From Candidatus Aciduliprofundum sp. (lineage in GTDB: Archaea; Thermoplasmatota; Thermoplasmata; Thermoplasmatales; Aciduliprofundaceae): a stretch of 6,416 nucleotides of DNA. Numbering within the stretch: position 1 is the stretch's first letter; the number at the start of each line of letters is the position of its first letter. Below the pieces are notes generated by a model. The model made no database searches. It was given only the letters and a program-made list of their open reading frames with translations, and was not told the DNA's origin. A program made the position numbers and the translations under genes. Shown here piece by piece: positions 1 to 4,906 of the stretch. The DNA lies in NCBI GenBank assembly GCA_015523135.1, contig WAKY01000065.1:1-6416 (forward strand), read 5' to 3'.

Positions 1-147
1 AATTTACAAAGAAGGTATGGAATCAAAGTCAATGATGCATACATCTCAAAGAATGTGGCAGAGATGATAATAACAAAGTTCTCCTACAATGCAGATATAT
101 TGGCAAAGATGATAGAGGATGCTAAAACATTAATTTCTAAGGTATGA
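1..147 (+). CDS. C-terminal fragment of an unidentified protein
   Basis: The first reading frame is open from the left edge and ends at a TGA at 145-147, giving the last 48 residues of a protein whose start lies outside the window. The fragment is mixed charged and hydrophobic and looks helical, with a segment reading YGIKVNDAYISKNVAEMII followed by a probable amphipathic helix ending in LISKV. No cysteines, motif or membrane segment are visible, and I do not recognise the family. Codon choice (ATA, AAG, GAT) is like that of the neighbouring genes, which supports real coding. It converges on the radical SAM gene and shares its last 11 bases with that gene's end on the other strand. A chance open frame at the window edge cannot be fully excluded. 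Confidence 0.6.
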   Translation, partial: NLQRRYGIKVNDAYISKNVAEMIITKFSYNADILAKMIEDAKTLISKV

Positions 148-1207
148 TCTCTGTGGTGTTGTTGAAAGGAGGGTAGTAAAAATCTTCCTTTTTGTAAACT
201 CCTTTTTTAATCAACTTCTCTATTTCTTTCTTCGCTTTTTCCATTTCATTAACTAAATGACGGACAGTGCCGCAAATCTTGTAGAAGCCTTCCATGCCCC
301 AGAGGCGCTCTTTATTCGCGAATAGGCATCGGCCCCCGCAAATAGGGTAGAGATCACAAGAAAGGCATGGCTCCTCGATTTCCACGGAATTTCTTATGTC
401 TTCCGGTTTTTTATTCCAAATGTTCCCCAATTCGTTCCATTCAAATTCTCCGCCAATCGGGCATGCCAATATCCTTCCATCCGTGGCAATTGCGAAGGCA
501 TCCCGGCCCGCGCCGCACGGCACACCGTTTTCAGGCCAGAACATTCTTTTTATCACTCCTTGAAATGGTACAATTCCCAGAATTCTGCCTTTTTTTATCT
601 CCTTTACCCACCATTTCGCCAGCTTCGTTATGCCGGGATTATAGGAATTCCTAACCCATGCGTCGAAATCATGCCAAGAGTCGTCAGGAGCCCACACCAC
701 GTTTAATTGCCAGTGGACGTGGTCGAATGGGAGAGAAAGAAGATGCATAACGTCTCGATAAATATCGCTCTGCTCGCTCACGGCCATCCTCGCTATCAGA
801 TCCCCTTTGTACTTTTCCCTTATTTTTCTCACTCTATCCACAACGATTTCATAAACTCCGTTGCCCCGATAATAATTTGTAACTTCTGAAACTCCGTCTA
901 TAGAGACGAGAATTGTATCAATCCTGTTCAAATACTCTTCCGGAATTTTGTGAAGGAAGAAGCCGTTGGTTTGCACCACAAATCTTTTTGCTTTCACATT
1001 GTCCATTATCTCTTTCATTTTTTCAATTCTCAAAAGAGGTTCTCCGCCGTAGAATGCGATTATCGCATCTTTATCTTTTTCCACAAAATTTTTCAAATCT
1101 TCAATGGTGTATTGAATTTCGTGGGGCATGACCTCCTCGGGAATGGAGCCGCCGCAGTACCTGCAGTTTAGATTGCAAACGCCGGTTAGAAACACTATAT
1201 AAAGCAT
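137..1207 (-). CDS. Radical SAM/SPASM enzyme, probable peptide- or protein-modifying (AF0577-like family)
   Basis: This 356-residue protein shows a radical SAM core and a SPASM domain. C11, C15 and C18 form the CxxxCxxC site for the SAM-binding 4Fe-4S cluster in the segment CNLNCRYCGG, and GGEP at 54-57 is the usual SAM-contact motif. The C-terminal part has seven cysteines in the classic SPASM layout: C231, then G244 and C249, then C281-x2-C284-x5-C290-x3-C294, and C312. These would hold two auxiliary clusters. The overall pattern, including the ending NNTTEIIP, matches my memory of an archaeal family annotated as putative peptide-modifying radical SAM enzymes (AF0577 type). The substrate is unknown. 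The ATG at 1205-1207 is the only reasonable start, since an in-frame stop lies 27 bases upstream. No good Shine-Dalgarno site precedes it. The gene follows rpoD by 31 bases in the same direction. No room exists beside it for a precursor-peptide gene of usual size. Confidence 0.9.
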   Translation of the reverse strand: MLYIVFLTGVCNLNCRYCGGSIPEEVMPHEIQYTIEDLKNFVEKDKDAIIAFYGGEPLLRIEKMKEIMDNVKAKRFVVQTNGFFLHKIPEEYLNRIDTILVSIDGVSEVTNYYRGNGVYEIVVDRVRKIREKYKGDLIARMAVSEQSDIYRDVMHLLSLPFDHVHWQLNVVWAPDDSWHDFDAWVRNSYNPGITKLAKWWVKEIKKGRILGIVPFQGVIKRMFWPENGVPCGAGRDAFAIATDGRILACPIGGEFEWNELGNIWNKKPEDIRNSVEIEEPCLSCDLYPICGGRCLFANKERLWGMEGFYKICGTVRHLVNEMEKAKKEIEKLIKKGVYKKEDFYYPPFNNTTEIIP

Positions 1208-1220
1208 CCTGTGGAGATAG

Positions 1221-1226
1221 AAAAAA
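1221..1226 (-). terminator. Possible oligo-T terminator after rpoD
   Basis: On the minus strand, the short gap after the rpoD stop contains a run of six T in the context ATCTTTTTTCTATC. Archaeal RNA polymerase can terminate at short oligo-T runs without a hairpin, and none is visible here. If active, it would separate the ribosomal transcript from the radical SAM gene, at least partly. A T run this short in AT-rich DNA may be meaningless. Confidence 0.25.
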
Positions 1227-1227
1227 G

Positions 1228-1242
1228 ATATTAATTATTTAT
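1228..1242 (-). promoter_or_regulatory. Possible TATA box for the radical SAM gene
   Basis: The minus strand reads ATAAATAATTAATAT across the rpoD stop codon. Its centre is about 29 bases upstream of the radical SAM ATG. With the usual archaeal spacing of about 25 bases, transcription would start only a few bases before the ATG. This would fit a nearly leaderless mRNA and the lack of a clear Shine-Dalgarno site. AT-rich sequence of this kind is common, so this is suggestive only. Confidence 0.35.
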
Positions 1243-2060
1243 CCCAAAGAGGCATGCTCTCTTAAAGCGCTGAACCTATTTTTCAGTCTCTTTATGGCGT
1301 ATTCAAGGGTATCTAAGGCAGTCAAACTACCATCAGTTTCAAATTCAAATATGAACCAAGAATCGTCCTCAATTATTTCTGGTTTTTCAAAGGAAAGTAT
1401 TTCGGCAAGTGGTTTGCAAGGCATATCATCGGTAAAAACTATGAATTCATCATTTTCTTTGACTACATTCTTCGGGCAAGCATTTTTAACTTTTTCCCAC
1501 AACTCGCTTTCTTTTTTATTCACTTTTATTTCCCTGTGATACTTATAAGCTACTCCACTTGTAACCTGCCATTTGGCATGCTCCTTTGCCGTGCCCATAA
1601 TTGCCTCTGCTTCTAAGAGAATGGCTTGATGCTCCTTTAGTTTAACAATAGGAATTAGGGGATCTACGGGCTTAAATTTCTCATCACCCACCGGAATTAA
1701 ATCACCAGAATATACCGTGGCTGGACCATGCTTATTTAAGGTATATGTCACTGTGCATAATGGACATCCTTCATCTGGAGGATGATCGCACTCATCCCTG
1801 AATTTCATATTTAAATCTGTGGGTAGAGGGATCAATCCAAGGCGATGCGCTATTATCTCATCAAATAAGGGTGTGGAAGAATCGTAAACATTTCCCTCCA
1901 TATCCCTTATTTGGCCATGATGGAATATGACCTTGTGTATTGCGAGTTTTGGAATATCGTTTATAAGAGTTCTTCTCAAAGCATTGGCTATAGAAGGTGT
2001 TATACCTTTAATTTCAAATTTTATGTATCTATCCTGCACTTCCAATATATGAAATTCCAT
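1239..2060 (-). CDS. rpoD: DNA-directed RNA polymerase subunit D (Rpo3)
   Basis: The 273-residue product is the archaeal counterpart of Rpb3 and the bacterial alpha N-terminal domain. It pairs with Rpo11 (subunit L) to form the platform on which RNA polymerase assembles. The N-terminus has the alpha-type dimerisation signature (ITPSIANALRRTLINDIPKLAI, about residues 20-41), and the C-terminal helix (DTLEYAIKRLKNRFSALREH) completes it. Residues 91-102 carry C91, H93, C99 and C102, a likely variant of the zinc loop of Rpb3. Around 165-225 lies the region that in many archaea is a ferredoxin-like Fe-S domain, but only C195 and C215 are present, so a 4Fe-4S cluster is unlikely. The ATG directly abuts the rps11 stop (TAAATG), with a GGAGGG Shine-Dalgarno site at 2066-2071 inside rps11. 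Translation is therefore probably coupled to rps11. Confidence 0.97.
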   Translation of the reverse strand: MEFHILEVQDRYIKFEIKGITPSIANALRRTLINDIPKLAIHKVIFHHGQIRDMEGNVYDSSTPLFDEIIAHRLGLIPLPTDLNMKFRDECDHPPDEGCPLCTVTYTLNKHGPATVYSGDLIPVGDEKFKPVDPLIPIVKLKEHQAILLEAEAIMGTAKEHAKWQVTSGVAYKYHREIKVNKKESELWEKVKNACPKNVVKENDEFIVFTDDMPCKPLAEILSFEKPEIIEDDSWFIFEFETDGSLTALDTLEYAIKRLKNRFSALREHASLG

Positions 2061-2447
2061 TTAGACCCTCCTACCCCTTTTGCCACCAGGCTTTCTAGTG
2101 CTATCATGCGGGATCGGAGTTACATCTTCAATGCGTAGAATCTTCATCCCAGCTCTAGCAAGGGCCCTTATAGCTGCTTGGGCGCCAGGCCCGGGACTCA
2201 TACTCCTGTTTCCACCAGGAGCACGAACCTTAACTATGATTTCTTCAATCTCCTTCTCTTTCAACTGCTCAGCAACCATCTCGGCGGCTTTCATAGCTGC
2301 ATACGGGGATGCCTCTTCCCTATCAGCCTTAACAACCATACCACCAGATGCCTTTGCAAAAGTTTCTGCACCTGTTATATCTGTGGCAGTGATTATAGTA
2401 TCGTTATGGGATGAGAATATATGAACCACACTAACCCTATTTGCCAT
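2061..2447 (-). CDS. rps11: Small ribosomal subunit protein uS11
   Basis: This 128-residue protein has the usual archaeal uS11 length. It sits on the platform of the 30S subunit and contacts 16S rRNA near the mRNA exit path. The sequence shows the family throughout: VVHIFSSHNDTIITATDITG at the N-terminus, GGNRSMSPGPGAQAAIRALA at about 78-97, and the very basic end TPIPHDSTRKPGGKRGRRV. The start is the ATG at 2445-2447, two bases after the rps4 stop. It is preceded by a strong Shine-Dalgarno site GGAGGGTGA (2454-2462) that lies inside the end of rps4. It is the third gene of the uS13-uS4-uS11-Rpo3 string and is surely co-transcribed with it. Nothing is unusual in length or motifs. Confidence 0.98.
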   Translation of the reverse strand: MANRVSVVHIFSSHNDTIITATDITGAETFAKASGGMVVKADREEASPYAAMKAAEMVAEQLKEKEIEEIIVKVRAPGGNRSMSPGPGAQAAIRALARAGMKILRIEDVTPIPHDSTRKPGGKRGRRV

Positions 2448-2449
2448 TT

Positions 2450-3016
2450 TTATTCACCCTCCTCTTTTACCTCTTCCGGCTTAGCCTCAATTATTTGAGG
2501 ACGCATGGGATGCATTTCATTGGCAAGAGGTGAGTACTGGTAATAGTCTACAAGCTCCTCTTCCTCCTTTCTAACAAGATAACTTGGTATTGTAACTTTC
2601 TTATCCCCTATAGCAATGTGGCCATGTACAATAAATTGCCTTGCCTGTTTTGGCGTTCTTGCTAGGCCTTTAAGATAAACAATTGTCTGCAATCTTCTCC
2701 TCAGGATATCCTCAACAGTAAGGGACAAAACAGCATCTAGGGTGGCATTTGCCTCATTAAGTATACCCAAACTTATTAGCTTGTCAAAAAGCAATTTTTG
2801 CTCTTTCTCTGCCTGAGGATTTCCATACCTTAACTTTGCCTGAAGCTTCCTTGCCTGTCCCCTGAAATTCCTCAACAATGATTTTGCCTTCCATATCTCT
2901 CTCTTATTTTTAAGCCCATACTTCTTCTGAAGTTCCCACTCCTCTTTTATTCGATCAGCTTCCCAAGGATGTTTAGGAGTGTCGTATTTTTTTCTATTAA
3001 ATCTAGGATCTCCCAT
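2450..3016 (-). CDS. rps4: Small ribosomal subunit protein uS4
   Basis: The 188-residue product is archaeal uS4, a primary 16S rRNA-binding protein that starts assembly of the 30S body. The N-terminus (MGDPRFNRKKYDTPKHPW) is typical of the archaeal/eukaryotic form and lacks the bacterial zinc-binding cysteines. Residues of about 104-150 form the S4 RNA-binding domain, with the signature LARTPKQARQFIVHGHIAI. The tail after 175 is acidic and probably disordered (KPEEVKEEGE), as in many archaeal homologues. The ATG at 3014-3016 comes four bases after the rps13 stop. Its Shine-Dalgarno site GAGGTGA (3021-3027) contains the rps13 TGA stop codon, so translation is probably coupled. It lies second in the ribosomal string. 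Confidence 0.98.
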   Translation of the reverse strand: MGDPRFNRKKYDTPKHPWEADRIKEEWELQKKYGLKNKREIWKAKSLLRNFRGQARKLQAKLRYGNPQAEKEQKLLFDKLISLGILNEANATLDAVLSLTVEDILRRRLQTIVYLKGLARTPKQARQFIVHGHIAIGDKKVTIPSYLVRKEEEELVDYYQYSPLANEMHPMRPQIIEAKPEEVKEEGE

Positions 3017-3020
3017 TTAC

Positions 3021-3476
3021 TCACCTCGTCTTCTTTCTGCTAACTCCCACAGTCAAGCCACTTCTACCATTTGAACGAGTTCTCTGACCACGAACAGGAA
3101 GACCCTTCTCATGCCTAACTCCGCGATAGCATTTGATTCTCTTCAACCTATTAATATCATCCTGCTTCTGTAAATCTAAATCTGTGGATAAAATATGCCT
3201 ATCCTCTCCTGTGAAATAATCCTTACGGTGATTCATCATCCAAGAGGGTAATACATCCTCGATTTTCTCCTCTATTAAGGCTCTAATCTCCTCAATCTGC
3301 TCATCACTGAGCTCTCCAATCTTCTTTTTGGGGTCCATATTTAAATCTTTAACTATACCCTCGGCTACCCTGTATCCTATGCCCTTTATTCCCTGAATGG
3401 CGTATATTACCGGTCTATTTCCATCCAGGTCCGTATCGGCAATCCTGACAATATACTTGAATTCTGCCATCTTCAT
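3021..3476 (-). CDS. rps13: Small ribosomal subunit protein uS13
   Basis: The 151-residue product is archaeal uS13, located in the head of the 30S subunit, where it contacts tRNA and the large subunit. Visible family features are FKYIVRIADTDLDGNRPV near the N-terminus, the helix-turn-helix region QGIKGIGYRVAEGIV (about 28-42), and the basic rRNA-binding tail CYRGVRHEKGLPVRGQRTRSNGR (about 116-138). This is the first gene of the minus-strand block. The longest ATG (3474-3476) gives MKMAEF; an in-frame ATG two codons later (3468-3470) would give MAEF. AAGGCGATG overlaps the first ATG and is a weak Shine-Dalgarno-like sequence better spaced for the second, so the true start may be 3470. A TATA-like box lies about 40-50 bases upstream. 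Confidence 0.97.
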   Translation of the reverse strand: MKMAEFKYIVRIADTDLDGNRPVIYAIQGIKGIGYRVAEGIVKDLNMDPKKKIGELSDEQIEEIRALIEEKIEDVLPSWMMNHRKDYFTGEDRHILSTDLDLQKQDDINRLKRIKCYRGVRHEKGLPVRGQRTRSNGRSGLTVGVSRKKTR

Positions 3477-3514
3477 CGCCTTTATATATGGTGATATTGC
3501 CCCTAAACACCTTC

Positions 3515-3527
3515 ACATATATATCAA
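3515..3527 (-). promoter_or_regulatory. Probable TATA box of the rps13 ribosomal operon
   Basis: On the minus strand the sequence reads TTGATATATATGT after an A-rich stretch (GGAAAA). Its centre lies about 45 bases upstream of the rps13 ATG. A start 25 bases downstream would give a leader of about 20 bases. A second TATA-like stretch, CATATATAAAGG, lies only about 5-15 bases before the ATG and is too close to serve as the promoter of the annotated start. Confidence 0.5.
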
Positions 3528-3556
3528 TTTTCCTTATTGGATGGGAATAATAACAA

Positions 3557-3566
3557 AGTTTATAAA
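3557..3566 (+). promoter_or_regulatory. Probable TATA box and BRE of the dnaG operon
   Basis: The plus strand holds TTTATAAA (3559-3566), preceded by the purine-rich ACAAAG, which resembles a TFB recognition element (BRE). The box is a good match to archaeal promoters. The usual spacing puts transcription start near 3585-3590, leaving a leader of about 115 bases before the dnaG TTG. The intergenic region 3477-3703 thus serves two divergent operons; no tRNA or other known RNA was seen in it. Confidence 0.6.
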
Positions 3567-3584
3567 CCCTAGTACAATAAACCT

Positions 3585-3698
3585 ATGGGGAAAATGGTCA
3601 TCCTCACCTCATCACATATCACGCTCACACACCTCACCAAAATGTCGATTCCCAGCATACGGGAGCGATGGCTATTTTCCCGAAGATTCAGGAGGTGA
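3585..3698 (+). CDS. Possible small leader ORF (37 codons) upstream of dnaG
   Basis: An ATG at 3585-3587 opens a 37-codon frame starting MGKMVILTSSHITLTHLTKM and ending with an arginine-rich RRFRR before a TGA at 3696-3698. The ATG falls about where the TTTATAAA promoter predicts the transcript to begin, so it could be read as a leaderless start. The stop codon lies within the dnaG Shine-Dalgarno site, so ribosomes finishing the small ORF would end exactly at the dnaG initiation region. The peptide resembles nothing I know. A frame this short can easily occur by chance, and its codon use (CTC, ACC, CAC) is unlike that of the neighbouring genes, which argues against coding. Treat it as a hypothesis. 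Confidence 0.2.
   Translation: MGKMVILTSSHITLTHLTKMSIPSIRERWLFSRRFRR
3660..3682 (+). other. Possible hairpin in the dnaG leader
   Basis: CGGG (3660-3663) can pair with CCCG (3679-3682), and AGC (3664-3666) with GCT (3671-3673), closing a GATG loop with an ATTTT bulge on the 3' side. It ends eight bases before the dnaG Shine-Dalgarno site. An alternative short stem pairs TCCC (3650-3653) with GGGA (3661-3664) and would exclude the first. The stems are short and may not form. Confidence 0.25.
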
Positions 3699-3699
3699 T
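3691..3699 (+). promoter_or_regulatory. Shine-Dalgarno site of dnaG
   Basis: GGAGGTGAT is a perfect match to the complement of the archaeal 16S rRNA 3' end. It stands four bases before TTG at 3704-3706, which decides that unusual start codon for dnaG. The ATG at 3698-3700 inside the site is followed at once by TAA, so it cannot start the gene. Confidence 0.9.
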
Positions 3700-3703
3700 G
3701 TAA

Positions 3704-4906
3704 TTGAATACGGACCCATATGCAGCGAAATATTTGATAAGAGCCACTATTGAAACAGAAGGCGTAGTGGAGAGACCAGATGTTGTTGGCGCTATTTTTG
3801 GCCAAACTGAAGGTTTGTTGGGCGATGAGCTCGATTTGAGAGATTTGCAAAAAAGTGGAAGAATTGGAAGAATTGAAGTAGATATAAAATCCGAGAAAGG
3901 TAAATCTGTTGGTGAAATATTAATTCCCTCAAGCTTAGATCAGGTTGAGACTGCAATCCTAGCCGCAGCTTTAGAGACTATAGATCGTGTAGGCCCATGT
4001 CGCTCAAGAGTCAAGGTAATATCCATTGAGGATATAAGAGCTACAAAAAGGCAAAAGGTTGTGGATAGAGCAAAGGAGCTATTGCAGATGCTCTTAAAGC
4101 AAGGAAAGCAGGTTAGCGAGGATTTAATAAAAACTGTGAGAGAAGCTGTGGAAATTGAAGAAGTCGTGATTTATGGTGAGGATCATCTTCCAGCAGGGCC
4201 AAATGTGGATAAATCTGAGGCAATAATAGTTGTTGAGGGAAGAAGCGATGTAATTAATCTCTTAAATTATGGTATTAAGAACGCCATAGCCGTTAATGGT
4301 ACAAGTGTTCCAAAAACAATCGTGGATTTAAGCAAAAAGAAAATAGTCACAGCGTTCTTGGATGGAGACCATGGTGGGGATTTGATATTAAAAGAGCTTT
4401 TGCAAGTGGCTGATATAGATTTTATAGCAAGAGCACCGCCGGGTTATGAAGTGGAAGAACTCACATATAAGCAATTGATGAAAGCCCTTAGAAACAAGGT
4501 GCCTGTGGAGCAATACCTAGCAACTCACAATATTGAGATAAAGAAAGAGGGAGAAAAAGAGGAAGAAGAACAAGAAGAGATTAAGAAAAATAAAGAAGAA
4601 GAGAAAGAAGAGTCCCAAGAAAATGATATAGGAGCTCTATTCAAAGAATTAAACGCGAAGAAGGAGGCAGCTCTTCTAAACGAGAATAAAGTTGTAGAGA
4701 GAATACCATTAAATGAATTGATAGAGAAATTAAAGGCCACGAATGAGAAGGGAGATACACTCATAACTGGAGGGATAATATCTCAGCGCCTTGTTGATGT
4801 AGCTGCAGAGAAAGGAATAACAAAAATAATTGGATATAAAATAGGAAATGTCACAAAGAGGCCATTAAATATAAAGCTCTTAACAAAAGATATGGTGAAG
4901 AAATGA
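3704..4906 (+). CDS. dnaG: Archaeal DnaG primase-like TOPRIM protein
   Basis: The 400-residue product is archaeal DnaG. In archaea this protein binds the RNA exosome as an adaptor for A-rich RNA, and primase activity has also been reported. The N-terminal block KYLIRATIETEGVVERPDVV and GAIFGQTEGLLGDELDLRDL (about 9-48) is diagnostic. The TOPRIM domain spans about 169-250 with E178 (VVEGRSD) and D220/D222 (FLDGDHGGD) as metal-binding acids. A Lys/Glu-rich linker at about 278-306 separates it from a conserved C-terminal domain (about 340-395, TGGIISQRLVDVAAEKGI), the kind of region tied to exosome binding. Translation starts at TTG, set by a perfect Shine-Dalgarno site; the protein then begins at the usual place for the family. 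Its end overlaps the next gene by ATGA. Confidence 0.96.
   Translation: MNTDPYAAKYLIRATIETEGVVERPDVVGAIFGQTEGLLGDELDLRDLQKSGRIGRIEVDIKSEKGKSVGEILIPSSLDQVETAILAAALETIDRVGPCRSRVKVISIEDIRATKRQKVVDRAKELLQMLLKQGKQVSEDLIKTVREAVEIEEVVIYGEDHLPAGPNVDKSEAIIVVEGRSDVINLLNYGIKNAIAVNGTSVPKTIVDLSKKKIVTAFLDGDHGGDLILKELLQVADIDFIARAPPGYEVEELTYKQLMKALRNKVPVEQYLATHNIEIKKEGEKEEEEQEEIKKNKEEEKEESQENDIGALFKELNAKKEAALLNENKVVERIPLNELIEKLKATNEKGDTLITGGIISQRLVDVAAEKGITKIIGYKIGNVTKRPLNIKLLTKDMVKK

Noticed and set aside
189..208. T runs on the plus strand that could terminate the partial gene ending at 147
   Set aside because: They are explained by the lysine-rich C-terminus of the radical SAM protein on the other strand, so terminator function cannot be argued from the sequence alone.
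2080..2424. A 114-codon plus-strand frame opposite rps11
   Set aside because: It is a mirror of the highly conserved uS11 coding sequence; the predicted protein is low-complexity hydrophobic and has no supporting signals.
3698..3703. An ATG-TAA start-stop pair just before the dnaG TTG
   Set aside because: It arises from the GGTGATG ending of a strong Shine-Dalgarno site and is too close to it to be an efficient initiation site.
3569..3850. A 93-codon minus-strand frame across the dnaG leader and start
   Set aside because: It runs antisense to the clear promoter, Shine-Dalgarno site and first 49 codons of dnaG, and has no family resemblance or ribosome binding site that I can see.
4525..4764. 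A 79-codon minus-strand frame rich in Ser and Phe
   Set aside because: It is the antisense image of the Lys/Glu-rich DnaG linker, where GAA/GAG/AAG read backwards give Phe, Leu and Ser codons.
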